Assembly (NCBI GenBank): GCA_025201765.1
Contig: MU623346.1
Location: 310,001-374,000 of the forward strand
Direction: 5' to 3'
Source: Daldinia sp. FL1419
Taxonomy: Eukaryota > Ascomycota > Sordariomycetes > Xylariales > Hypoxylaceae
DNA: 64,000 nt
Both the position numbers and the translations under genes were made by a program. Within the stretch, counting starts at the first letter, position 1. Each line of letters starts with the position of its first letter. The notes beneath the pieces were generated by a model. It had not been told where the DNA came from and ran no database searches. It saw only the letters and a list, made by a program, of their open reading frames with translations. Shown here one piece after another: positions 22,696 to 33,960 of this stretch.

Positions 22696-25635
22696 ATGTT
22701 GTCTAACCCACTCCAACGGTTTTCACCGTACCACGCCTTACCTTCTAATGCATTACTTTCAAATGGCCATGTTCCCGGGAGTCACCTCCACGCGGCCGGC
22801 CTCGACACTTTTGGTCACGGATCACAGTACGCTATCCAGCATCTTCAACAACACGTAGGAGTTCACGCGCCACATCTAGCTCGAGCACCACAGCCAAAGC
22901 ATCGACAACATCCCTACGGGGGGCCTAGTACGAGGGCTACAGGAGCAGCCGGCCCCATAAGAAGGAGGATAAGCAGAGCTTGCGACCAGTGCAATCAGCT
23001 GAGGACCAAGTGTGATGGACAGCACCCTTGTGCCCATTGCATAGGTTGGTAACCATATCGAGGCATCCTAGGACTAAAGCAAGGTTACTAATAGAATCAG
23101 AATTTGGATTGGGCTGTGAGTATATCCGAGAACGAAAAAAGCGAGGCAAAGCTTCCCGCAAGGATCTCGCCCAACAAGCAGCTGCTCAAGCAGCCGCAGC
23201 CGCCGCCCAGAATGGCCAAAAATCGCCAAACCAAAATGACGACAACGAAGCCTCCGGTGAGCAACAAACAGAGGGCTCATCTTCTGCGAAACCGGAGCAG
23301 CAGGCAAATTCTAGCGACAAGGCATTAAATGATATCAACGAGGATGCCATACAGCGCAGTCAAAGGACGGGGAGTCTCGATAGCTTAGCGGAATTGAGCT
23401 CTCACCAACCTCATTTAACTGGTCACCCTAGTGGTATGGAGCGAGACCAACTTGACAGCCCTACCTCGTTGGATCTTAATGGGTACGGGAATGTTCAGAA
23501 TCCGTACGATAGGCAAGGAATGGGACATTTGATGGGCGGCACTACGCACAATACTTACGGTTCAAACCAAGGCAATCTCTCGAATTATCCCGAGATTCCG
23601 TACGCATTGCAGACTCAAAGTCCTACTAGCTACTCAGCCAATGCCCAACCGACGTTTCGCATAGGAACAAGCCCGCTTAGTGCATATCCCATAGGCGGAG
23701 AGCCTACATCGCCTGGATGGATGTCCATGTCTTCACCTCCACCGCAGTTCCAATCCCACATCCCCCAAAATAACTACCACCAGCAGCTAAGATACCCAGT
23801 TCTAAACCCCCTATTGCCGCACCTTGGAAATATTATCCCCGTGTCTCTCGCTTGCGACTTAATCGATTTATATTTCGCCAGTTCGTCATCTGCTCATGCC
23901 CACCCGATGTCGCCCTACGTCCTCGGATTCGTCTTTCGGAAACGATCGTTCTTGCATCCCAGCAAGCCTCGCCAGTGCCAGCCGGCGCTATTAGCAAGCA
24001 TGCTTTGGGTAGCAGCGCAGACGAGCGATGCCCCGTTTTTAACCAGCGTTCCGTCTGCAAGAGGCAAGATTTGCCAAAAGTTACTTGAACTCACTGTCAG
24101 TTTGCTTAAACCATTAATACACACCCCGTCCGGTGAAGCATCGCCGGTTTCTAGTCCAGTAATAGACGGTGTAGCCTTGGGTGGATTGGGTGTTGCCCTT
24201 CCTGGCTCTATGAGTATGGAAAACCTCACGGGAGAATCTGGAGCTTTTGGTGCAGCTGGAACGCTTGACGACGTCGTTACTTATATCCATCTAGCTACGG
24301 TAGTTTCCGCTAGTGAATATAAGGGTGCTAGCCTTCGATGGTGGAATGCTGCGTGGTCTCTCGCAAGGGAGTTAAAACTTGGCCGAGAGCTGCCAGCTAG
24401 TGTACCCACAATGGTCCAGGGTAGCAGTGGCAATGATGTTGATGCGGATGGCGAAACTGAGGATGGCCTTGGTAACAATGTCGCTCCCGGAACCGTCGGC
24501 GAAGAAGAACGGGAAGAGCGAAGACGCATATGGTGGCTTACCTATATTGTAGACCGTCACCTGGCACTGTGCTACAACAGGCCCCTGTTCCTACTGGATA
24601 TCGAGTGTGAGGGCCTCCTTCAGCCCATGGATGATACCGAATGGCAGAACGGAAACTTTAACGCTCATACCACGGACCCCGCGTTATCAGAACAGTCGGG
24701 GTCTGAAGGTGTTCGGGTGCGTGGACCACATTTCGAATGCACCGGACACAGCATTTTCGGTTACTTCCTCCCCTTGATGACCATACTGGGTGAGATCGTC
24801 GATCTTCACCACGCTCGTAACCATCCCCGTTTTGGTATTAGTTTCCGTTCAGCTAGGGAATGGGATGACCAGCAAGCCGAGATTGTGCGACACCTCGAAG
24901 CGTATGAGCAAAGCCTAAAGAAATTCGAGCAAAAACATTTTAATGCCAGTTCTGAAGACAAGAATGAGCAGTCTGCTACTTTGGAGATGCCATCCGAATT
25001 AGACCAGATCGGCTCGCCATCAGGACGGTCTGTACATACTAGCTCATCACGCATGACCGAATCCGATATCCAAACTCGCATAGTTATGTCTTATGGCACG
25101 CATGTCATGCACGTCCTGCACATTCTGCTCACAGGAAAGTGGGACCCCATAAACCTCCTCGACGACAACGACCTGTGGATCTCATCACAAGGCTTCATCA
25201 CAGCCACAGGACACGCTGTGTCCGCAGCAGAAGCCATTAGCAACATACTCGAATACGACCCGGGCTTGGAATTCATGCCTTTCTTCTTCGGGATCTATTT
25301 ACTACAAGGCTCATTCTTATTATTACTCATTGCCGATAAGTTACAGCTTGAGGCGTCGGCTAGTGTAGTCCGTGCCTGCGAAACTATTATTCGCGCCCAC
25401 GAAGCGTGCGTTGTTACACTAAACACTGAATATCAGGTGAGTAATAAGTCATCGTATATTCTTTTTCTATATCAAGCTAACATATTCATAGCGCAACTTT
25501 AGCAAAGTGATGCGTAGTGCTCTTGCTCAAGTTCGCGGCCGTGTGCCCGAAGATCTCGGCGAGCAACACCAGCGCCGCCGGGAGCTTCTAGCATTATACC
25601 GTTGGACTGGCGATGGTACTGGACTGGCCTTGTGA
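22696..25635 (+). CDS. xyr1: Xylanolytic/cellulolytic transcriptional activator XYR1 (XlnR ortholog)
   Basis: Three exons (22696-23044, 23101-25436, 25492-25635) encode 942 aa, essentially the length of Trichoderma XYR1. The first intron splits the Zn2Cys6 cluster; after splicing the cysteines are at 96, 99, 106, 112, 115 and 122 ([27 protein letters not shown]), followed by the basic [15 protein letters not shown]. Family landmarks follow: [20 protein letters not shown], the [20 protein letters not shown] region, [21 protein letters not shown], and the C-terminal block [14 protein letters not shown]. The last exon supplies the strongly conserved tail [19 protein letters not shown]. The protein activates xylanase, cellulase and pentose-catabolism genes. 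The Gln/Ala-rich run after the zinc cluster varies between species. The intron-1 donor (GTTGGT) is weak, but the branch TTACTAAT is ideal. Identification is secure. Confidence 0.95.
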
Positions 25636-28506
25636 GATAAATACTCGCAATATACATATCGTGTTCTACTGTAGATACTATATAAGCGGCAGGAGTTGGG
25701 ACTTTGTTTAACGGCGTTATAAAACGGACTTAATTAGGGGGTGGCGTCTCGATGTACGGATGGCCAAAATGATTCCCTGGGTGGTAACGAAGGGACTAGG
25801 TTCGGACAAAAGGTCAAATGCGCGAATGATTACTTGTGTGAATAGTTGAGGTTGTTGGGAAACGGGCAGGATGTTTTGATATGGAGTCAATTATTGACAT
25901 TTGGTGTCGATAGGGGTAGTCATCGGGGCAATGCTACAAAGATACTTCGCGCTGAGCTTCTTATCAAGCTATTCCGCGGAATTACAGTTGCTGTCTACTT
26001 GGGAGGGAATGTTCAGAAGCATGGAGGTGGTCGGATTGTTACGTATACGTGCGAGCCAAATTAGAGAAGAGACTTGATTCAAATTCATAACCCCTGTCTT
26101 AGACCCAGACTAGACAAGATATGGTCACTAAACGCCTAACTTAATGCAGACGCAGTAAATATCATGGACGGTGACATGTCTACTGCATGGTAAACGGGTA
26201 TGTTGTGAAACGTGCCACAGCATTAACAGCCATCCACATCCGCGGACGTAAAATGGCACACACACACATCGTGGGAACGGGGGGCGCACCTCGCCGGATT
26301 ATCCTCCAGTGGAGAGGCACACGTGGAATCGACAGTGGCGGATAGTCATCAGGCAAGGTTTCATTAGGAGGGCACCCACCCGTGCCGATATATTGATTCT
26401 GGAACCCCTGGGCGCGATGGAGTCGGTCTGCCGTGCTCAGGGGCTGCCGGATGGGCGCATTTTGCCGCGGCGCTCATACCTAGGTAAACCCTCGGGATTT
26501 TTACCTTGGGTTTTTACGGCTGCTGGGTGAGACGCGGTAGGTATCATGGGATGGGTGAAAAGTTGGCAGACAGACCGGTAGGCAGGTAGGTAGGCACTTG
26601 ATGGGGGTGGTGGTGGTGTCAGTCGTTGCTGTCATGTCGCCATGCAGTCAGTTGCTTGTCGCTCGTGAGAGGGTATCCAACGCAGGTACAGTCGGGGGAT
26701 GGCTTTGTAAAAGCGGCCACCCGTTGATGGCTTGAGGTTTGTCTTGGGTTGTTTAGATATGTGTGTGTGTGTGTAGGTATACGCCATAATGCCATCGCTT
26801 CTACGTAAGTACCCGTTGATCGATCTGAAGGCGTGGTATATGAGCGTCTCGTCGAGGAATGCTTCATGCCCCTTCAGCTTAAACAGGCAACCTAGTAAAT
26901 CATGACGCTTATTCAATACAAGTATACGATCTGTAAGGTTTCAAATACCCACCTAGCCAAGATGTTAAAGCGATCTCTGTAGCTGATGTCTCCTAGTATT
27001 ATTGACTATAGTTACTACAACTTACTACTATCCGTAAAACTATGAATTTTCGTATTAACATGAATGAAAATAAGCTCGAGTCTAAGCATTAGGTATTTTA
27101 TTTAACTAGATATGACTAAAAGATCGTCTTTACATTTTCTATATATTTTGGCCGGAGCTTGACTGAGTGAAGACCGCATTTAAGACTCCGGAATCACCAT
27201 AGTCGATGATAGTACTATCTTCAAGACGACGCGCTTTCACACGGCGTTTTACAATTCAGGTAGTTTAGAAATCCTATAATAACTATGTTATCCCATAGAT
27301 CAGCCATTGATGAATGATTTATGACTTACATGCCATGCATAATGGCTTCACGTATAAATTATGGCCTGCGACATAAACTATTAGCAAATACATACCTGTC
27401 CACACCCCTTTTCCTCTCATAAACCTTCATACTTCCTATACCCCTCTGATTCCCAAGATGACTCATCCAATCTACCCTCAACGAGGCAATTCTCAGACAT
27501 CTCATCCCCCCGCTCTCCCAGAACCCAGACGTTACGCAAGCCAGCATCAAACTTTAGTATCGAGAAAGAAGCCAAAAAAAAGGTTTACAAATCGACGTGC
27601 AAATTGCCGTGGTACCCATAATACGGCCGGGAAGCAAGGGGTGTTGGAAAACAGCGGAACAGCTGCGGTTGTATCGGTTAAGACGGCATCCGGCTATCAC
27701 TGGCCTTTGACCGTTTGTCGTGGAATGAGGTCGAAAGGGGATCCCTATATGGTCTCAAGTGCCCGCTGCATACATGTACCTATTATTTAATGGGTGGTTA
27801 ATTAAATTGAAACGGAACTGTTAGTATGTGATATGACCTAGTTAATCGAAGTAAGTTTCTAATAGATGCCTAGGTAGGTAGGTAAGTATTTGACCTGTTT
27901 AGGTAGAGGTTGCTATAACCTCATGCGTGACTTACAGTCTTACATACGCGATTAGGTAGGTTATAAAAGCACCTCACATGAATCATCCAAGGTTGAGTAT
28001 CCTTTTGCCATCCATTCTCAAAAACCAATCATTCCATAGTTCCTGTTTCATTCATTAGCTCTCTCGCTTAACTAATCCTATAAGTGATCTAGTTAGTAAG
28101 CTCGTATGAAATTGTACTTGTTCTATAAAACAATGGAAGTGGCTGAAAGGTATGTGTCACCTTGGTACCTGGACGGGATGCTGGATTCCACCCCCCGGAT
28201 ACGTACATGGTCATGTACCCTGGTACGACCCGCGGGGTTGGATTTAGTTATCTGCAACGGCCCGTTCACCGAGTCGCTGGATTAGGTACACCGACTGAGG
28301 GGTAGCTCCGATAAGGCGTTTGTCGATACCTGATACCTGGTACCTGATACGCGATACGCGATACGCGATACGCGATAAAACGGCGGTGATAAAAGTTGAC
28401 CTCTTTCCTACGTGTTAGATATTAGGCTATCCACTAGAAAGTGCCAAACTTAATTAATAGGAGACCAGATACTTTCTACGTAATCACTAGAAGCCTATTC
28501 TCGATC
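25636..28506. other. Intergenic, no gene seen; heptamer repeat
   Basis: No supported gene. Frames at 26309, 26632 (minus) and 27458 (110 codons) lack recognisable domains. The stretch contains AGGTAGGT-type motifs near 26,581-26,595 and 27,870-27,884, and a (GT)n run near 26,760. It also has a heptamer array just upstream of the decapping gene. The last 400 bases are the probable promoter of that gene. Confidence 0.5.
28346..28377. repeat. GATACGC heptamer tandem repeat
   Basis: Four exact copies of a 7-base unit (GATACGC) are followed by a partial GATA. They are preceded by variant units (GATACCT, GATACCTG, GTACCT) from about 28,324. The array lies about 130-180 bases upstream of the DcpS start codon. 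Confidence 0.9.
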
Positions 28507-29615
28507 ATGACGACTGAAGAAAGTAAACGTCGCGCCGAGGCGCTGATTCCCAAATTTCAATTCGAGCGTGTGATAAATCAAGGTATGTCATGATTATAAT
28601 AGAATCCTATTGTCGATAGCGTTACTTGATATTATATCCTCCAATTATGCATTCTCTAGACCAGGGTATAGAACATATGAACTAACAGATAATTAAAAAA
28701 GGTGAAGCGGGACGGACCATCACTCTATACGGACATGTCGATTCGGAGCCGGCACTTCTCATACTAGAACGTGCTCCCTTCCCCGACGCCGAAGAGTATC
28801 TAACTGTATTGCCTGCCAATCTACGCAGCATCACAAACTTGGGCAATAATGATATATACTCGTGGTTTCTAGCCTCGGGCGGGCCCATCCTTAAGGAAAA
28901 CGAAAACGACAAGTTCGCCGACTTTAAGATATCTATGATATGCCCCTGCACAGACAAGCATATCAAGAAACATAGCAAGCAGGGATTCCGCTTCGTGACG
29001 GAAACACCCGAGATTTATCGTGACAATGTACGACCTTTTATGCAGATAAATCGGGAAGAAGGCCGGCTGAACTGGGTTTTCAACATCATCGAAGGGAGGA
29101 AAGAAGTCGAAGACGTTATTTATAGGACGCCCCTGGGCCGGGATGGAGACGAGGGGTTCCTAATGCTACCTAATTTGCACTGGGATCGAAAGACGATTGA
29201 GGCCTTACACCTTCTGGGTATAGTTGAACGTCGAGATATCTGGAGCCTAAGAGACCTCAAGAAAAAACACATTCCTTGGTTGAGACACATGAAAGCCAAA
29301 CTGGTAGATGCCACGGTAAAGACATATCCGCAGATCGATACAGACCAGCTGAAACTATTTGTTCATTACCATCCAACGTATTATCATTTCCACATCCACG
29401 TCGTACACGTCATGCTGGAAGCAACTTCTACCCAATCTGTTGGAAAAGCGATTGGGCTAGATAGCATCATCGAACAACTCGAGTCGATGGCAGGAGATGA
29501 AGAGATTGGGATGGACAGTATTTCGATAGGTTACACGGTGGGTGAGGCGTCGGATCTGTGGACTGAAATTTATGAGCCACTCAAGAACTTCGGTAAAGCT
29601 TCTCAACCGCAATAA
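28507..29615 (+). CDS. Scavenger mRNA-decapping enzyme DcpS
   Basis: Two exons (28507-28582 and 28702-29615) encode 329 aa. The intron ends at an AAAAAAG acceptor 13 nt past a CTAAC-type branch, which restores the frame NQ-GEAGRTITLYG. DcpS hydrolyses the m7GpppN cap left after 3'-5' mRNA decay, releasing m7GMP. The N-terminal domain carries the ITLYGHVDSEPALLILERAPF strand pair; the C-terminal HIT domain carries the signature HYHPTYYHFHIHVVH with the histidine triad at 254, 256 and 258, the central one being the presumed nucleophile. WVFNIIEG and LPNLHWDRKT are also typical of the family. The length matches fungal homologs (Dcs1 class). Its last 35 coding bases overlap the end of the oppositely oriented GILT-family gene. 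Confidence 0.93.
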
Positions 29616-30423
29616 CGAGGTCGTTAACGCCCGGTCCGCTGGTGCAGTCGGTCCACTCCCCATTATCTCGAATGCAATATACTTCGTTGTTGAGCCGAAC
29701 TGTGCAGCTCTTTGTGACACCCGCCTAGATTACCAGTCAGCCAATATCACTCTAATAATACTACGTAAAACGTACGTCAGCGCTCCTCTGGACGCTTTCT
29801 CTTAGCATGGCCATGCCAACAGCCCCATCGTCCCTCGCAGCGCAGTCGTTCAATTTCTCAAAGTCAATAGCATGTTCCAGTGCGCAGTCCTCAACCAATT
29901 CTCGTTGAGGAATCACCTTATATTCCTTCGTCAAGCACATAGTGAAACCGAGATAGATCTTGGGGTCGGGGTATAGATGACGCGCGCAGAGTTCGATAAT
30001 ATTGCCCATACATTCGGTGGGTCCATGTTTACAGTCCACACCGTCATTTTCAGTTGGCGTTCCAATGTACGACAATGTAAAGTTGACCTTTTCATTCACG
30101 CGCATCATGGCTGGTAGTACCAGGTCTCTGAGACAGTCCCTAGCGTCGGGGCATTTGCTCATAATGTGCGCCTCTAAAGGGACTAGCTCTGAGTCTGTCG
30201 ACGTATAAATATCGGGGATCGACGTCGATGATTGTTGTCGGGAGGTCTCCGAGACGAACATAACGGCGTATGCGGATACGGCATGGTTATAGAATACCGC
30301 GTAAAGTGCGTAAAGGGATGCGGCGATGAGGGTTAGTACAAGGATCGGGCGACGTTGACGTCGACAGTGGTTTCGCATCACCGGCTTCTCCTCCATTATG
30401 GGAAAACTATTCTTGGCAGCCAT
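29581..30423 (-). CDS. GILT-family thiol reductase, membrane-anchored
   Basis: Two exons (30423-29776 and 29724-29581) give 263 aa; the 51-nt intron is in phase 0. A basic N-terminus (RNHCRRQRRP) and one hydrophobic helix at about 27-45 predict a type II anchor. The GILT fold starts at VPLEAHIMSKCPDARDC; Cys91 and Cys97 are in the position of the redox pair, though the spacing is C-x5-C and not the C-x2-C of the mammalian lysosomal enzyme. The second exon supplies the expected ending (GVTKSCTVRLNNEVYC, WTDC, NDLVIAVEKLY). Family members reduce disulfides in acidic compartments; the fungal role is not established. Without exon 2 the protein would stop early, at 29761, and lose this conserved tail. 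Coding sequence overlaps DcpS tail to tail. Confidence 0.85.
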
Positions 30424-32169
30424 GTTTCGTTTTCTTTGTTTAGTTTTGACCTAGTTATTAATTAAATAAATAAAAATTCGGGGAAAGGCTAATACATCTC
30501 GTATTAAAAATGGGAAAAGCACTGGAAAGCACTGGAATCGATAAAGCTGAATGATGCAACCGATATTATGAGATGTTATCGGATGGCAAAACTAAGTCAC
30601 GATGGTACAGGAACTTTGAAGGAATGGAAGTTTATCGTGATCAACGTTGAGCACGGGACCGATTCAAAGACGTGACCCAGGGGGAAGGACTTTCCCGAAG
30701 AGCCTCCTGCCACGGGTCTCATGTAACAATGTGGCCCAGCACATAACGCATTTGCATGGGGGCGCAGGAGCGCAAACAACTGGGAAGCTACCGCTTGAAA
30801 TTGGACCGAATCGGGCGAGTCAGGCGTTCTGTTGGTTCTGCTACCGGCTATTGCTGGTTCCGCTACGCCTAAGAACTGCCCTAAGAGATCTGGAAACGTG
30901 GGGCGCAGGTCGCATCCATCGATGTGGCTGATGAAACCCACCTACCCTAACCTCCCGAGGTCCCCTACCTTCTTAGTAGTAGGTAGGTATTGTAATTCGA
31001 CTTACATAGCACCTGGGCAGCAGCATACCCAAGACGTACCTGCTTCATACTTGGCTACCAAGCAGCTAAGGCAATTACGAATTGTACGAGATAGCATACC
31101 CTGGCTAGGTCGGTCCTTAGGTCGGTTCTTAGATTCTTAGGTCGGTCCCCTAGTTGCAGATAAGTCGCAGGTACATTACATATACCCTGGTTAGGTGTTT
31201 TTTTTCTAGCAGATCTGGTATTACGAGCTCCGACTGGACCATGAGACCTTTAAACCTGATGAGACCTAGGAAACTCTGACACTTCTTAACCCACACAGCA
31301 CCATCGGAATCGAGTCAGGGTTGAATAAGGCCGTTCAACGTTACCATTGACTTACCTATTTCATCCAATTCGACCGATCTGTCTTAGGGAGACATTACCT
31401 GATGTTTCGATATTATTGCGTTCACCTAAATTGAATCATACTGCACGTATTACACACACGTATGAGGTACCTTTTTACCTTATGTGCGCACCCGCGTCTA
31501 GGGGGACAGTTTAAGGGACGTCCCTACATCCTAGGGGCCATTCTTAGGGGCCATTCTTAGGGGCATACCCTCCAATCCCTTACCTGCATAAAAGGTCGAC
31601 ACATTTCGATACATTATAGATGTCCTACCCACTATAGCGGGCTATAAACCACTAACATACCGCGGTACCCAATGAACATCCCTGCAGCTGTAACGTTTCT
31701 AGAAATCTACAGCTGCTGATTCGGCAGTTCGTTCTGACTCTTACCCTCTTGGAATTAAGTCAGTTGAAACTACTTTAATGTAGCCTACGAACGTAACGAA
31801 CATATATACAGATACTCGTACCATATACAGAGGTATCGATTTGAAGCCGATTTTCGCAGACTCGAAACATCATTTTCGAACACGAACTTGGAATAACTAC
31901 ATTATCGATCATTCAATTCTATTAGCGAATACCTTCCCTTCCGTTGCCCTTTCCAAAGTAGTTTTTATTATATAACTTATGCTTTAGGTAGGTGCTTTCG
32001 TTTGATCCAACTTAGGCTTTAAAAGGTACTCGTCTCACTCTCACGACTTATTGTAGACATGACCTCGACGTCATCACGAAATCGACATACTACGACTTAA
32101 TAATAACACAAACATCCAATCGCAATTTATATCCAAGGAGAGACCCTCAAGAGTTCGAACAATTAGATA
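30424..32169. other. Intergenic, no gene seen; 13-base repeat
   Basis: No supported gene. The interval has AGGTCGGT-type repeats near 31,109-31,146, AGGTAGGT near 30,980, and a tandem 13-base unit (TAGGGGCCATTCT, two full copies and a partial third) at 31,532-31,566. The final 150 bases are the pyrimidine-rich leader of the hexokinase-like gene. Confidence 0.5.
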
Positions 32170-33960
32170 ATGGGCATGCCAATCGCAACTATGAAGGCCG
32201 ATATCCAAGATTTCCTTGGCCCTCTTTCCATCGATGAGGCAAAGGCGCACGCATTGTCACTTGAATTCTACAAGACATTCCAGCATTTATCTGCCAATTC
32301 CTTGAACCAATTTCTCTCGACACCCATATCCGAATCAGTATTACGACCCACTGCAGGCAGAGAAAAAGGACGGTACGTTACGACGGATTTCCTTCCTTTT
32401 TTTTTTCTTTTTTTTCTGTCCACCCTTTGTTTAGGAGCTTTCGAAAACTTCGTCCCTGAAATCCCACGTGTCTCTGACCAGTAGGCTAACCTGTGGCGCA
32501 GATATCTGGCAATTGATATGTACGTACCTAACCATTACAGTATATGCATCTTATGGCTTAGACTAACAACTAGTAGCGGTGGTACCAACTTAAGAGTTGG
32601 ATTTATTGAGCTCCTCGGGAACGAAAGGGCTGTCAATAGCGATAGTGCCAATGATGATTTGAAGGCTCCAAACGGAGAGCCGTCATCCAATATCCGACGA
32701 TTACTTGAGAAATCATGGCCAATCTCAGACGCACTCAAAAACGAGAATGCCGATTCGCTATTCAAATGGATCGGGGCTTGCATTGCGGAAGTTGTACGGG
32801 AAGGCTGTCAAGAATTTAATCTGCCTCGCGATCGAGAACTTCCCATGGGTGTTACGTTCAGTTTTCCGATGGTACAGGAGACCTTAGCCGATGCAACATT
32901 GATGGCAATGGGAAAAGGATTTGCTATCACCTCTAGGTTACACCTAGGAACTCATTTAATCAATGGTTACGAAAAGTCCAAGACACCAGACTTGCCTCCT
33001 ATCAAAGTTGCCGCCATTCTAAACGATGCGGTTGCGACGCTAGTCTCCTTCATATACCAATCTAAAGAAGATGAAACTCACAAAGCGGCAATGGGACTTA
33101 TCTGCGGTACTGGAAGTAATGCAACGATACCCCTTAAGAGGAGTACTCTCCACAAAGATAAGCAACCCGGAAAGGTTAAGGTCTTGGACGAAGATGCTAC
33201 CGAAGACATGAAAATTGCCGTTAATACCGAATGGAGTATTAACGGAACAGCGCCGGCCTTACGAAAGTTTGACCTAATCAGCCGGTGGGATAGCCAACTC
33301 GATTCCGAGGGCGAGGCACCTGGATTCCAACCCCTCGAATACATGACGGCGGGCCGATACTTGGGCGAGCTTGGACGACTAATGCTAATAGACTACCTCG
33401 AGAATCAACTTAATATTCCCCCCGATAATTTGCCTCCGCGGCTTTTGACGCGATTCGGTCTTACAACTACCTTTCTTAGTCATTTCCGCCCTCCGGTTGC
33501 AGCGATACTGCTAGAAAAGCTAGAGGCCGGATTCCCGAAATCGACCGCCAAGGCACCTTTCCGGTGGACGGAAGAGATGGCGGAGGCTTTGCATAAAATA
33601 GCCAAAGCCATTGAAATCAGGGCCGCTGCGATTGTTGCAGCAGCTATCGTCGGGCTCCTTGCTTGCGCAGGGGACATCCCCCTTCAAGAATCGCACCAGG
33701 GTGAGGCGAACAACTACGCTGTTAAGGAAGCGAGGCCGCCCAAGGTAGAGTTGATCGTTGGGTACACGGGGGGGTGCATCGTCCACTTTCAAGATTACTT
33801 GGAAGACTGTCAAAAGTTCCTCGACTCGATAATTGAAGCCGAATTTGGGGAGGATGCTCCCGTGAGGGTAGTGATGAGCCCATGTCACGATGGCGGAATT
33901 ACCGGGGCAGGTGTATTATGTGGCGCGGCTCAGGCAAAATCCAAGGACGTTGACGTCTAG
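32170..33960 (+). CDS. Atypical hexokinase-family protein (HxkC/XprF class)
   Basis: Three exons (32170-32372, 32502-32519, 32577-33960) encode 534 aa. The middle exon is only 18 nt and is needed to build LAID-IGGTNLR, the phosphate-1 motif (residues 73-80). Other hexokinase landmarks are present but altered: GVTFSFPMVQ in place of the usual LSFTFSYP, LNDAVATL around Asp224 in place of INDTVGTL, and GTGSNATI (251-258) with Ser in place of the usual Cys. The catalytic Asp is kept, so activity cannot be excluded. Filamentous ascomycetes carry hexokinase relatives (XprF, HxkC) that regulate carbon or starvation responses and do not act as main glycolytic enzymes; this protein looks closer to them than to Hxk1 or Glk1. 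The exact subgroup is uncertain. Confidence 0.85.

Noticed and set aside
27458..27790. 110-codon ATG frame
   Set aside because: Low-complexity basic composition, no relatives recognised, no splice partners.
28689..28701. Acceptor at CTAACAG in the DcpS intron
   Set aside because: It lies too close to the branch point and gives an immediate frame break; AAAAAAG at 28701 restores the frame.
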